This document shows, in pieces, positions 53,401-61,967 of a stretch of 64,000 nucleotides of DNA. Location: contig CAAGJO010000016.1 of the NCBI GenBank assembly GCA_900770285.1, positions 49,315-113,314 on the forward strand, in the 5' to 3' direction. The notes under the pieces are model-generated. The model made no database searches. It had not been told where the DNA came from and worked only from the letters and a program-made list of their open reading frames with translations. Each line of letters begins with the position of its first letter. Positions within the stretch are counted from its first letter, which is position 1. A program made the position numbers and the translations under genes. The DNA comes from Oscillospiraceae bacterium (lineage in GTDB: Bacteria; Bacillota; Clostridia; Oscillospirales; Ruminococcaceae).

Positions 53401-53807
53401 TATCGTGAATTTCCGCCGTTTCTGAAAGTATTATATGGTATATTGGATTTATGCTCACTCTTGTTATTTTGCAGCATATTCTCCAGCTGTGCCACACGTT
53501 CCTGAAGATTCTGCACTTCCTGCTGAGCCGATTCTGCCTTTGCCTTTGCCTGAGATGCGTCCTCTGCATAATCATGTACCTCAGAGCGTATTCTATCCTC
53601 GTTTTCCTTAGCCTTTTTCAGTCCTTCATAGCATTCAAGGGCAATTAAAGCTGCTGCGTCCTGCACAGACATAGTAAGCTTTGACTGAAGCATTTCTGAC
53701 ATTCTTTCATTAAGCTCCTTAACCAACTGTTCTGTATACTCTTTTGTCTCATCGGTTTTAAGACAATACTGTCTGTTAAACAGCTTTACATTGATTAAAT
53801 TATCCAT
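53400..53807 (-). CDS. zapA: Cell division protein ZapA
   Basis: Small cytoplasmic protein that bundles FtsZ filaments. About 135 residues: N-terminal ZapA domain (MDNLINVKLFNRQYCLKTDE...) and a long coiled coil rich in Gln/Glu/Ala (about 70-115), ending in a disordered tail. The start is the second of two close ATGs, because SD AAAGGA has 9-nt spacing only to it. Coupled to the U32 peptidase, an arrangement widespread in Clostridia. Confidence 0.9.
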   Translation of the reverse strand: MDNLINVKLFNRQYCLKTDETKEYTEQLVKELNERMSEMLQSKLTMSVQDAAALIALECYEGLKKAKENEDRIRSEVHDYAEDASQAKAKAESAQQEVQNLQERVAQLENMLQNNKSEHKSNIPYNTFRNGGNSR

Positions 53808-53932
53808 ATAATCCATTCCTTTCGGCAATAATCGATTTTTAAGTATATCAAGTATATTATACAACATTTTACGCAAAAAGAAAAGGGATTTAAGATATTT
53901 TTTTAAAATGCAATTTTTTTTATAAAAAGGGG

Positions 53933-53961
53933 TTGACAAATGCTTTTTTTTATGATAAAAT
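53933..53961 (+). promoter_or_regulatory. Promoter of the tRNA-Ser pair
   Basis: -35 TTGACA (53933-53938), 17-bp spacer, -10 TAAAAT (53956-53961), 27 bp before the first tRNA. Confidence 0.8.
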
Positions 53962-53987
53962 AATTAAGTCATAGCGATTAGAGCTGT

Positions 53988-54076
53988 GGACAGGTGTCCG
54001 AGTGGTTTAAGGAGCTGGTCTTGAAAACCAGTGATACGGCAACGTACCGTGGGTTCGAATCCCACCCTGTCCGCCA
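53988..54076 (+). tRNA. tRNA-Ser(TGA)
   Basis: 89-nt type II tRNA with encoded CCA. Acceptor GGACAGG/CCTGTCC pairs perfectly; the anticodon loop CTTGAAA gives TGA; the long variable arm is typical of serine tRNA; the T-arm GGTTCGAATCC is canonical. Confidence 0.96.
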
Positions 54077-54092
54077 TTTTTTATATTTATTT

Positions 54093-54182
54093 GCGGATTT
54101 ACCCAAGTGGTGAAGGGGCTCCCCTGCTAAGGGAGTAGGTCGGGAAACCGGCGCGAGAGTTCAAATCTCTCAATCCGCGCCA
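54093..54182 (+). tRNA. tRNA-Ser(GCT)
   Basis: 90-nt type II tRNA with encoded CCA. Acceptor GCGGATT/AATCCGC; anticodon loop CTGCTAA gives GCT (reads AGC/AGT); long variable arm. It lies 16 bp after tRNA-Ser(TGA) and is certainly co-transcribed. Confidence 0.96.
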
Positions 54183-54200
54183 GTCTTTATGACTGTGTTT

Positions 54201-54233
54201 ATCCTTTGCTGAATATAGCAAAGGATATTTTTT
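54201..54233 (+). terminator. Terminator of the tRNA-Ser pair
   Basis: Perfect 10-bp stem ATCCTTTGCT/AGCAAAGGAT with a 6-nt loop, then a run of T. The rest of the gap up to about 54398 is AT-rich and shows no recognisable feature. Confidence 0.9.
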
Positions 54234-54398
54234 TGCCTTTTTACAGTTTATTTGATATCATATTTATATACCATTTTTTAGGCTATTTTATAATACCCCC
54301 CTCATATATAGTTTCAAAACGCCGCTTTTTTGCACACGAATGTACAATAATGAACAACATATTCAAAATTAAAAAATAAAATAAATTATTTGCACAAA

Positions 54399-54435
54399 AA
54401 AGAGTTGCATATTTATAAAATATATCCAACTCTTT
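54399..54435 (-). terminator. Terminator of the PadR-DUF1700 unit
   Basis: 9-bp stem AAAGAGTTG/CAACTCTTT with an AT-rich, partly self-complementary loop, T-run on the minus strand. Confidence 0.8.
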
Positions 54436-54485
54436 ATTTACATATTTTGAATTTGGTAAAATTATTATTTAATTTTTTGTACTTT

Positions 54486-55076
54486 TTACTCTTTTAAACT
54501 TTTCTTTTTAGCAGAATGACTGCGAAGCTTTTTAATTCCAAAATATGACCACCATATAACCAAAACTGCTATAACAGTCCAAATTGTATATGGATTAAAT
54601 ATAAGCCATGAATAATATAAAGGATGATTATTATTAATAAACCCATTACATATTATTGACAATAAAGCAACACTTATAGGTATAGAATAGTATTTATCAA
54701 AGAAATAAGAGTGAACACATAATGCAGTACACATAATTATTCCCAGAAGACTTAAATCCATAAGAGCCGGATATACACTGACCCCTGATGGGAAAAGAAC
54801 TGTTAAAACATAAATTAATCCAAAGAAAACAGCACCTAATAAATAATACAATGTCTTTTTCTTTTTATGCTTAACTTTATCCTTATTGTCTTTTAATATG
54901 TTTTCTGCGATATCGTTAATATCACCAAGTTTTAAAACAGCTTCCTGTTCAGACAAACCTGTCTCCATTGAATCTTCAATAAGCTCATTATAATAACTGA
55001 TATAAGACAATACCACATTTGACGGTAAATCTGACAATAAGCTCATTAGTGTTGATAAGAAATTTTCCTTATTCAT
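54486..55076 (-). CDS. DUF1700 (HAAS) domain membrane protein
   Basis: A 196-residue protein with an N-terminal helical HAAS domain (about 1-65, with the SYYNELIEDSMETGLSEQEAV segment), a Lys-rich linker and four hydrophobic segments. HAAS/DUF1700 proteins are regularly encoded directly after a PadR regulator, as here: the start overlaps the padR stop by 4 bp (ATGA). The pair is thought to sense envelope stress or antimicrobials, but the mechanism is not established. Confidence 0.82.
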   Translation of the reverse strand: MNKENFLSTLMSLLSDLPSNVVLSYISYYNELIEDSMETGLSEQEAVLKLGDINDIAENILKDNKDKVKHKKKKTLYYLLGAVFFGLIYVLTVLFPSGVSVYPALMDLSLLGIIMCTALCVHSYFFDKYYSIPISVALLSIICNGFINNNHPLYYSWLIFNPYTIWTVIAVLVIWWSYFGIKKLRSHSAKKKSLKE

Positions 55077-55384
55077 AAGTCTTCCTCCCTGATCTGCGAA
55101 ATAATCAACTCAACCTGATCCCAATCTTTTAAAAACTCCTGAATCCTGTCTTTTCCTTTTCGGGTTATCCTGTAATACTTCCTCAAGCGGCTGTTATGCT
55201 CCACTGTATAGCTTGTAGCATATTCACTTGCAATTAGCCGTTTTAATATCGGATACAATGTAGATTCAGAAATGTCAATATATTTTGTTGCCTCTGATAA
55301 TAATTCGTATCCGTATGAATCATGTTTTTTTAAAATAGACAGTATATATACTTCTATCAAACCTTTTTTTAATTGTACTTCCAT
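55073..55384 (-). CDS. PadR family transcriptional regulator
   Basis: A 103-residue winged-helix regulator of PadR subfamily 2 (short C-terminal helix). Characteristic are KGLIEVYILSILKKHDSYGYEL, SESTLYPILKRL in the recognition helix region, and the wing RKYYRITRKGKDR. SD AAAGGAGGG. It is transcribed with the downstream DUF1700 gene and probably represses its own operon. Confidence 0.92.
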   Translation of the reverse strand: MEVQLKKGLIEVYILSILKKHDSYGYELLSEATKYIDISESTLYPILKRLIASEYATSYTVEHNSRLRKYYRITRKGKDRIQEFLKDWDQVELIISQIREEDL

Positions 55385-55468
55385 ATCAGCTCCCTCCTTT
55401 GTTATATATTATACCATGCAATACATAATATGTCAATAGTAAGTAAATAATAATTCCAAATATAAATC

Positions 55469-55507
55469 AACGGCACTAACAATCTTAAATAGATTGTCAA
55501 TGCCGTT
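55469..55507 (-). terminator. Large hairpin downstream of the heptad-repeat gene
   Basis: A 16-bp stem (AACGGCA.../...TGCCGTT) in which two pairs are G-U on the minus strand and mismatches on the plus strand, supporting the minus orientation. However, the T-run lies on the plus-strand side, so termination direction is unclear. The stretch 55508-55590 shows no other feature. Confidence 0.5.
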
Positions 55508-55590
55508 TTTTATTATATATAGTGTCATGAGCAAGGACTATTAATAAAGTTCTCCCTTATATCTCTGCCGTACCCTAGTGCAGGCAAGTA

Positions 55591-58500
55591 TTACTCGTCT
55601 TTGTCTGATAATCCGTCAAGAATATATATAAACTTGACAGTACCGTCCATATCATCTGAAATTCCTGAATATGACTTGTAATCCTTTGCAGCCTGCACAA
55701 CAGCTTTAAGATTGTCAAGAACATCTGACATATCTCCGTCTAAAGTATCCACAATTTTGTCAATGGCATCATGCTTGAACTGATTCATTCCGTTATCAAG
55801 CGTTTTTGAACCGTCGCTCAGCTGACCTATGCCGTCAACAAGACTTCCGCTGCCGTCCTTGAGTGTTTTGATACCGCTTGTAAGTGTTCCGCTTCCTGTT
55901 GAAAGCTGCTTAGCACCATTGTCAAGTAAAATACTTGATGAATAAAGCGTCTTTGTTCCGCTGAATAGCTGTGAACCGCCTTTATCAAGCTTGAACAAAC
56001 CTGTATTTAGTGTAACCGCACCGCTGGAAAGCTGCGAAATTCCACCGTTAAGTGACTTTATTCCTTTGTTAAGCTTATTTGAACCGCTCTTTGCTTGTTC
56101 AGCTCCGCTGTTTAGTGACTTTGTTCCACTATAAAGTGTTTTAGCTCCGGAATTAAGCTCCTTTGATGAGCTTGCAAGATTCGCCGTACCTGATTTAAGC
56201 TGCTTTGCCCCTGCATCAAGCTTTGCAAGCCCTGTGTTTAATGTAATTGCTCCGCTGGAAAGCTGTGATAAACCGCTGTCTAGTGATTTTACTCCATTAT
56301 TAAGCACGCCAGAACCGTCTTTTGCCTGCTCAGCGCCGGTTTTAAGAGATGAGGCCCCATTATAAAGTTCCTGAGTTCCTGCATTGATTTCTTTTGACGA
56401 ACCTGCCAGATTTGCTGTACCTTCTTTAAGCTGTTTTCCGCCTTCATCAAGCTTTGTTAATCCTGAATTCAGATTGTTCGCACCGTCAGAAAGCTGTGCA
56501 ATTCCGCCGTCAAGATTCTTTGTTCCTGTGTTGAGCTGTGCTGAACCGTCCTTAGCGTCTGCAAGACCGCTGTTGATAGATGATGCTCCTCCCGATAACT
56601 TTTCTGCTCCTTGATTAAGTTCCTTTGATGAACCAGCAAGATTTGCCGTTGCGTCCTTTAACTGCTTTCCGCCTTCATTAAGCTTTTCAAGCCCTGAACT
56701 GAGGTCTTGCGCTCCTGATTTTAAGCCGTTATCTTTATCATTAATTCCTGCCGACAAATTTTCAGCACCTGCTTTTAATCCGTCAGCACCCGTTTTTATG
56801 CTGTCAGCACCTGTTTTGATTGCACCGCCATTAGTCATTGATGCCGCAATTTCTTCCTGACCTTTTATAGTCTGTTCGAGAGTGGTAATCATTTGTTCAA
56901 GGGCTGGAGTTGCCTGATCAGGATCTTTCTTCATTTCATAAAGTCCGTTAAGAACTGATTTATTTGCATTGATTGTATTTATAAGATTTGTGTATGCCGA
57001 ATCAATGCCCTCAGAAAGCTTATCGGCTCCTGATGACAGACTTGCTGCACCGGTTGAAAGCTTATTAACTCCGTCTGCAACGGTTTTAATGCCTGCTGTA
57101 AGCTTATCAGAACCTGTTTTTGCATTGCTTATGCCTTCCTGCAAAACTGCTGCTTTTTCGTCCAGAGTTTTTGTGCCTGATTCCAGCTGCTGTGTGCCGG
57201 CATATAAATTCTGAGCACCTGAATCAAGAGCCGCACTTCCCTGAGTTAACTTATCCAAACCGCTGTCAAGAGCGTCCGAACCGCTGATAACCTGCTTTGA
57301 ACCGCTGCCAACCTGATTAAGTCCGCTCACCAGGCTGTCTGAACCTGTTTTTGCTGATGTAATCCCGTTTTTAAGCTCATCTGTTTTGATATCAAGAGTT
57401 TTTGTGCCGCTTTCAAGCTGCTGAGTAGCCTCATACAGCTTTTTTGCACCGCTTTCCAAATCAGCACTGCCCATTGCAAGACTCTTTATACCTGCATTAA
57501 GCGTATCAGAACCGCTGACTACCTGCTTTGAACCACTGTCAACCTGTTTAAATCCGCTTACAAGACTGTCTGAGCCTTCTTTTGCTGATGTAATTCCATT
57601 TTTAAGCTCGCCTGTTTTGGTATCCAAAGTATTTGTACCGCTCTGCAATTTTTGCGTAGCTGTATATAGCTTCTTTGCACCGTTTTTCAAATCACTGCTG
57701 CCCATTGCAAGGCTCTTTATGCCTTTATTGAGCGTATCAGAGCCGCTGACTACCTGCTTTGAACCGCTGCTAACCTGCTTGAATCCACCTGCAAGACTAT
57801 CAGAACCTGTTTTTGCAGATGAAATACCCTCTGACAAAGTCTTTGTGGAATCAGACAAGGTTTTTGCCCCGTCAGTGAGCTTTCCTGTTCCTGATGAAAG
57901 TTCTTCCGAACCGCTCTCAAGCTCCTTTGAACCGCTGTAAAGCTTATCAACTCCCGATGTTAAATCTCCTGCACCGCTGGAAAGCTTTGCAATGCCCTTA
58001 TATAATTCACTTGTACCGCTGCAAAGTTTTTTGCTTGCAGCTGTAATTTCATCAAGCTTATCATTAATTTCTGTTTCTGCATCTTCTGTATCGTCAAAAT
58101 CCAGATTTTCAAAAACTTCATCTGTAACAGCAGTTACTGCTGACGATACCTCAAAATCCTTTACATCTGCTGTGATTTCAAATTCTTCGGGTATCTCAGC
58201 GTCAATACTGTCTATATTGTCAATACCAAGACTTTCTGCAAGTCCGGGTAGTGCAACGCCCATAACTATGAGCTTACTGCCGTTGGAAATCACCTTTCCG
58301 CTGCTTACTTTTACATTAGTAAATTTATCGCCGTCAAGTATCGTTCCTCCAATGCAGGCAACAGGAAGATAAACTTCTTTCTTTTTGCCGTCAACAGATG
58401 TTGAAACCTTCTTATTATTCTTATACTGATATGTTATTGAAACCTTACCGCTCTTGCCGAGAATTTCCTGTGGATTAACTTCTTTTCCGTCTAATCTATA

Positions 58501-58926
58501 AATCACCTTGACCTCAACAGGAAGTTCGGCGTCGCTTGTACCTTTATAATAAATATCTTTTCCTGCTGTCTGCCAATCAATATCTTCGCCGTTTTGAGTA
58601 AACTTTTCATCTCCCTTTACATTCTGGATATTCTTCAGATTTGTTTTATCCTGTAAATCGGCTTTTGTTCCTGCATTTTTCAGCCAGTCGCTTACAATAA
58701 CCTGATTTGTATTTCCCTGACAGTCCGACTTGATATATACCGTTTCATCTTTATATGGTTTGCCGCCTGACGTTGATTTACTGCTTTTTTCAGTATCTTC
58801 CGATGAGGCTGATGTTTCCGGCGTATCTGAGGTGTTATCATTGTTTGCCACAGCAGACATACCCGTTGCGCCCGCTGACAACAATACTGCTAAAATTCCT
58901 GCAATGATTCTATTTGTATTTTTCAT
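55591..58926 (-). CDS. Giant secreted heptad-repeat (X-X-X-Leu-X-X-Gly) protein, YhgE/Pip-related
   Basis: A 1111-residue secreted protein. A signal peptide (about 1-30, with AGATGMSAVA near the cleavage site) is followed by a Ser/Thr/Glu-rich linker, a globular beta-rich region (about 60-290) and about 750 residues of heptads of the form xxLxxGx (about 300-1050), rich in Ser/Gly/Lys/Asn. A short C-terminal segment (about 1055-1111) has no membrane anchor, unlike YhgE/Pip proteins, which have helices at both ends. The heptads are organised in higher-order 231-bp (77-residue) units. The gene follows the MMPL exporter gene by 5 bp, so the two form an operon; it probably acts as an extracytoplasmic partner. 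The start is the ATG at 58926. Confidence 0.85.
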   Translation of the reverse strand: MKNTNRIIAGILAVLLSAGATGMSAVANNDNTSDTPETSASSEDTEKSSKSTSGGKPYKDETVYIKSDCQGNTNQVIVSDWLKNAGTKADLQDKTNLKNIQNVKGDEKFTQNGEDIDWQTAGKDIYYKGTSDAELPVEVKVIYRLDGKEVNPQEILGKSGKVSITYQYKNNKKVSTSVDGKKKEVYLPVACIGGTILDGDKFTNVKVSSGKVISNGSKLIVMGVALPGLAESLGIDNIDSIDAEIPEEFEITADVKDFEVSSAVTAVTDEVFENLDFDDTEDAETEINDKLDEITAASKKLCSGTSELYKGIAKLSSGAGDLTSGVDKLYSGSKELESGSEELSSGTGKLTDGAKTLSDSTKTLSEGISSAKTGSDSLAGGFKQVSSGSKQVVSGSDTLNKGIKSLAMGSSDLKNGAKKLYTATQKLQSGTNTLDTKTGELKNGITSAKEGSDSLVSGFKQVDSGSKQVVSGSDTLNAGIKSLAMGSADLESGAKKLYEATQQLESGTKTLDIKTDELKNGITSAKTGSDSLVSGLNQVGSGSKQVISGSDALDSGLDKLTQGSAALDSGAQNLYAGTQQLESGTKTLDEKAAVLQEGISNAKTGSDKLTAGIKTVADGVNKLSTGAASLSSGADKLSEGIDSAYTNLINTINANKSVLNGLYEMKKDPDQATPALEQMITTLEQTIKGQEEIAASMTNGGAIKTGADSIKTGADGLKAGAENLSAGINDKDNGLKSGAQDLSSGLEKLNEGGKQLKDATANLAGSSKELNQGAEKLSGGASSINSGLADAKDGSAQLNTGTKNLDGGIAQLSDGANNLNSGLTKLDEGGKQLKEGTANLAGSSKEINAGTQELYNGASSLKTGAEQAKDGSGVLNNGVKSLDSGLSQLSSGAITLNTGLAKLDAGAKQLKSGTANLASSSKELNSGAKTLYSGTKSLNSGAEQAKSGSNKLNKGIKSLNGGISQLSSGAVTLNTGLFKLDKGGSQLFSGTKTLYSSSILLDNGAKQLSTGSGTLTSGIKTLKDGSGSLVDGIGQLSDGSKTLDNGMNQFKHDAIDKIVDTLDGDMSDVLDNLKAVVQAAKDYKSYSGISDDMDGTVKFIYILDGLSDKDE
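55770..58020 (-). repeat. Nested coding repeats: 21-bp heptads inside 231-bp units
   Basis: DNA landmarks recur at exact 231-bp intervals: equivalent positions 57803, 57572, 57341 and 57110 in one array, and 56543, 56312 (with 56332 and 56101 for another landmark) in a second. 231 bp equals 11 heptads of 21 bp, so each unit encodes 77 residues. Amino acid identity between neighbouring units is high, showing recent duplication. Confidence 0.85.
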
Positions 58927-58931
58927 GACAA

Positions 58932-61055
58932 TCAAATCCTTTCCTTTGCCTGAACTAATTGTTTATTTGTTTTGTCTTTCTTGATTATTTTTCTTAGATC
59001 CAATGTTGTATAACCTATAACTTTATCAAAAATCACAAGGAACGACGGCAGTATAAATATAACAGTAAGCATACTTATAATTGCTCCCCGTGACATAAGA
59101 ACACAAAGTGATGAGATCATATCAATGCTGGAGTAAACTCCGACACCAAAAGTTGCTGCAAAAAATCCCAATGCACTCACTATAATTGAAGGTATTGATC
59201 TCTGAAGTGCAATTCTGACCGCTTCAGTCTTTTTCTTGCCCAATATTCGTTCCTTTTTATATCGTGTAGTCATAAGTATTGCATAATCTACCGTTGCACC
59301 AAGCTGTATCGTTCCAATAACTATAGAAGCTACAAATGGCAGCGTTGTACCTGTATAATACGCAGTACCCATATTTATAAAAATCGCAAATTCAATAACA
59401 CTTACAAGTATGATCGGCAAAGTTACTGATTTTAAAACAAATAATATAATAAAGAATATAACCGCAATAGACGTAAAGCTTACCACCTTAAAATCATGAT
59501 CGGTAATATCAATAAGGTCCTTGGTTGCGGGTGCTTCGCCAATAAGCATACCGTTTTCATCATAATCCTTAATTATATCGTTAAGCTCTTCAATCTGATT
59601 ATTTACTTCATCGCTGGCAACTGCATATTTAGAGCCTACCAACATAAGCTGATAATCGCCGTTCTTGAGTATTGAACTAATACTTTCAGGAATGATTTCC
59701 TCAGGTATTGACGGGCCAATGAGAGAATCAAGGTTCATTACAAAGCTTACGCCGTCCACATTTTCCATTTTATTGGTCATATTAAGAACATCTTTAGCAG
59801 ACATATCCGATTTCGTGAGCAGCATATGCGTACTCTCCATATCATATTCATCTGCAAGCTTTGAATTTGCCACCACGCTTGAAAGATCTTTTGGAAGAGA
59901 ACTGTCGAGATTATAATATACATTATAATTGTTATATCCGTAAAGTGCAGGGATAAGAAGTACCACAAACAAAACTGCAAATACTGCACGGTACTTAACT
60001 ATAAATTCTGAAAGCTTATTGAACTTTGGCATAAGAGACTTATGAGAAGTCTTTTCAATGGGTTTATCAAATATCAAAATCATTGAAGGCAAAACGGTAA
60101 TACAGCAAATAACACCTATAATTACGCCTTTTGCCATAACTATGCCAAGATTAAGTCCCAAAGTAAATGACATAAAGCACATGGCAAGAAAACCAGCAAC
60201 TGTAGTTATTGAACTTCCTGCTACAGATGTGAAAGTACTGGAAATTGCATGAGCCATTGCTCGTTCCTTATCACCAGAATATTTCAGCTGTTTTTCCTTA
60301 TAGCTGTGCCACAAAAATATTGAATAGTCGGCAGTAACGCCAAGCTGCAGCACTGCCGCCAAAGCTTTGGTTATAAACGATATATCTCCCAGCGGCATAT
60401 TGGTTCCTAAATTATATATTACCGCAAATCCTATGCTCAATAGGAAAAATACCGGTACAAGGAAAGAATCCATAGTAATCGAAAGCACAAGAGCTATCAG
60501 CAGCACCGCAATAACTACATACATTGGGGTTTCTTTTTCTGCAAGCACCTTTGTATCTTCAATTATTGCAGACATGCCGCTTACAAAACACTGATCCCTT
60601 GCAACATCACGTATGTCTTCAATAGCCTGCATTGTTCCGTCAGACGATGTTGTATCATCAAAGAACACGCACATCATCGTAGAATCGCCTTTTTTGGAAT
60701 TAAAAAATTCATACAGTTCCTTTGGCAAAGCTTCTTTTGGAACAGATATATCTGCCAGAGAATCATACCAAAGGACATCGGCAACATGATCTATTTTTTC
60801 TATCTTAGATTTTGCTTCAGCAACTTCCTTGTCGCTCATTCCGTCAAACATAACGAAAGAGAAACCGCCTTTGCCAAATTCCTTCACAAGAATATCCTGT
60901 CCTTTCATAGTTGCAATATCTTTCGGCAGATATGACAGGATATCATAGTTTACTCTTGTATTTGCATAACCAATTACTGATGGAATAATCAGCAGAACAC
61001 TGATTATCAGTATTATTATCCTATGCTTAACCACCCATTTTCCGAACTTTAACAT
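58932..61055 (-). CDS. MMPL/RND family transporter
   Basis: A 708-residue RND-superfamily permease of the MMPL type: 12 predicted membrane helices in two halves (about 12-30, 190-310; 360-380, 540-680) with a large extracytoplasmic loop after the first helix of each half. Typical segments are VTADYSIFLWHSYKE and ATVDYAILMTTRYKKE, where the Asp residues in the central helices likely carry protons. Substrates of such proteins include lipids and drugs. The start is the ATG of MLKFGKWV with SD GGAAAGG; the short upstream extension is rejected. Repressed presumably by the divergent TetR gene. Confidence 0.92.
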   Translation of the reverse strand: MLKFGKWVVKHRIIILIISVLLIIPSVIGYANTRVNYDILSYLPKDIATMKGQDILVKEFGKGGFSFVMFDGMSDKEVAEAKSKIEKIDHVADVLWYDSLADISVPKEALPKELYEFFNSKKGDSTMMCVFFDDTTSSDGTMQAIEDIRDVARDQCFVSGMSAIIEDTKVLAEKETPMYVVIAVLLIALVLSITMDSFLVPVFFLLSIGFAVIYNLGTNMPLGDISFITKALAAVLQLGVTADYSIFLWHSYKEKQLKYSGDKERAMAHAISSTFTSVAGSSITTVAGFLAMCFMSFTLGLNLGIVMAKGVIIGVICCITVLPSMILIFDKPIEKTSHKSLMPKFNKLSEFIVKYRAVFAVLFVVLLIPALYGYNNYNVYYNLDSSLPKDLSSVVANSKLADEYDMESTHMLLTKSDMSAKDVLNMTNKMENVDGVSFVMNLDSLIGPSIPEEIIPESISSILKNGDYQLMLVGSKYAVASDEVNNQIEELNDIIKDYDENGMLIGEAPATKDLIDITDHDFKVVSFTSIAVIFFIILFVLKSVTLPIILVSVIEFAIFINMGTAYYTGTTLPFVASIVIGTIQLGATVDYAILMTTRYKKERILGKKKTEAVRIALQRSIPSIIVSALGFFAATFGVGVYSSIDMISSLCVLMSRGAIISMLTVIFILPSFLVIFDKVIGYTTLDLRKIIKKDKTNKQLVQAKERI

Positions 61056-61114
61056 AATCCAACCGGACCTTTCCTGCAATAAATTCTAATAGTTTATATG
61101 ACAAAGCTTAAAAC

Positions 61115-61127
61115 TGACCATTGGACA
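61115..61127. promoter_or_regulatory. Weak fourth TetR operator-like site
   Basis: TGACC-N3-GGACA, an imperfect relative of the three stronger palindromes, between the MMPL -10 box and its start codon. Confidence 0.35.
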
Positions 61128-61144
61128 TATTTGCTTTTGATAGT

Positions 61145-61173
61145 AGTATATCACAATAATGACCAACAGTCAA
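61145..61173 (-). promoter_or_regulatory. Promoter of the MMPL operon
   Basis: Minus-strand -35 TTGACT (61168-61173), 17-bp spacer, -10 TATACT (61145-61150). Operator 1 covers the -35 and part of the spacer. Confidence 0.8.
61160..61172. promoter_or_regulatory. TetR operator 1
   Basis: TGACCAACAGTCA, a 13-bp palindrome of the TGAC(C/T)-N3-(A)GTCA type, overlapping the -35 box of the MMPL promoter. Confidence 0.7.
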
Positions 61174-61192
61174 TAGTTTGCTGAAATAAAAA

Positions 61193-61205
61193 TGACTTTG
61201 AGTCA
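61193..61205. promoter_or_regulatory. TetR operator 2
   Basis: TGACTTTGAGTCA, same half-sites TGACT/AGTCA with 3-bp spacing; centre 33 bp from operator 1. Confidence 0.7.
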
Positions 61206-61245
61206 ATTTTCGTGTCTGTGAATAAAAGACGACCTTTCTTTAGAA

Positions 61246-61258
61246 TGACTATTAGTCA
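61246..61258. promoter_or_regulatory. TetR operator 3
   Basis: TGACTATTAGTCA, identical half-sites to operator 2; centre 53 bp from operator 2 and 20 bp upstream of the tetR -35, suiting control of the regulator itself. Confidence 0.7.
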
Positions 61259-61277
61259 TTTTGCTCTATTTGCTCTA

Positions 61278-61306
61278 TTGACAAATGATATTAAAATAAT
61301 TATAAT
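61278..61306 (+). promoter_or_regulatory. Promoter of the TetR gene
   Basis: Perfect -35 TTGACA (61278-61283), 17-bp spacer, perfect -10 TATAAT (61301-61306). Confidence 0.88.
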
Positions 61307-61346
61307 TAGATTAAAGAATAATTTTGACTAATGAAAGGGAAAAATC

Positions 61347-61955
61347 ATGGGAAAACTGGATATCAAAAAAAAAGAAAAACAGGATTCCTTACTGGCATCT
61401 GCATACAAGCTGTTCACTCGCAACGGATTTAACAAAACTTCAATTTCCGATATTTCTTCCGAAGCAGGAGTGGCAAAAGGTACATTTTATCTTTATTTTA
61501 AAGACAAATATGATATCCGCAACAAGCTGGTATGCCATAAATCAAGCAAGATATTTCTTGAGGCTGCGAAAGAGTTGGAAAAATACAAAGATACAGTAAA
61601 TTTTGAAGATAAAATTCTTTTTTTGGTTGACTACATTGTCAACTATCTGAACAATGACAAATATATGCTGACCTTTATCTCCAAGAATCTAAGTTGGGGT
61701 ATTTTTAAAACAGCACTTACTGATCCTCTCACCAACGATGACTTGAATTTTGAAAACGTATATAAACATCTTATTGACAGCTCAGGGTACAAATTCAAAG
61801 ACTCGCAAATAATGCTGTTTTTAATAGTAGAGCTTGTAAGCTCCACCTGCTATTCTGTAATTTTACATGAAGAGCCTATAGGATTAGACGAGTTCAAACC
61901 TTATCTCATAGAAGCAGTCAGAAGTATTATTGAAACAAACAAAATCAAAGACTGA
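61347..61955 (+). CDS. TetR/AcrR family transcriptional regulator
   Basis: A 202-residue repressor: N-terminal HTH (about 10-55) with the typical AYKLFTRNGFNKTSISDISSEAGVAKGTFYLYFKDKYDI layout, and a variable helical ligand-binding domain. It is divergent from the MMPL/heptad-repeat operon, and the shared 290-bp region holds three matching 13-bp palindromes. Co-transcription with aroE, 12 bp downstream, is likely. The inducer is unknown. Confidence 0.92.
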   Translation: MGKLDIKKKEKQDSLLASAYKLFTRNGFNKTSISDISSEAGVAKGTFYLYFKDKYDIRNKLVCHKSSKIFLEAAKELEKYKDTVNFEDKILFLVDYIVNYLNNDKYMLTFISKNLSWGIFKTALTDPLTNDDLNFENVYKHLIDSSGYKFKDSQIMLFLIVELVSSTCYSVILHEEPIGLDEFKPYLIEAVRSIIETNKIKD

Positions 61956-61967
61956 GGAGTTATTGAA

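Noticed and set aside
53988..54485. Integrated element next to the tRNA-Ser pair
   Set aside because: No integrase, no duplicated tRNA end and no phage genes are present; the following stretch is a short AT-rich gap with two terminators.
56384..57940. Long open frames on the strand opposite the heptad-repeat gene
   Set aside because: They result from biased codon use in the repeats, lack SD sequences and have no recognisable protein features.
55770..58020. Long stretch of regularly spaced direct repeats that could suggest CRISPR or satellite DNA
   Set aside because: The repeats are in frame, encode heptads, and have no constant-length unique spacers; they belong to one coding sequence.
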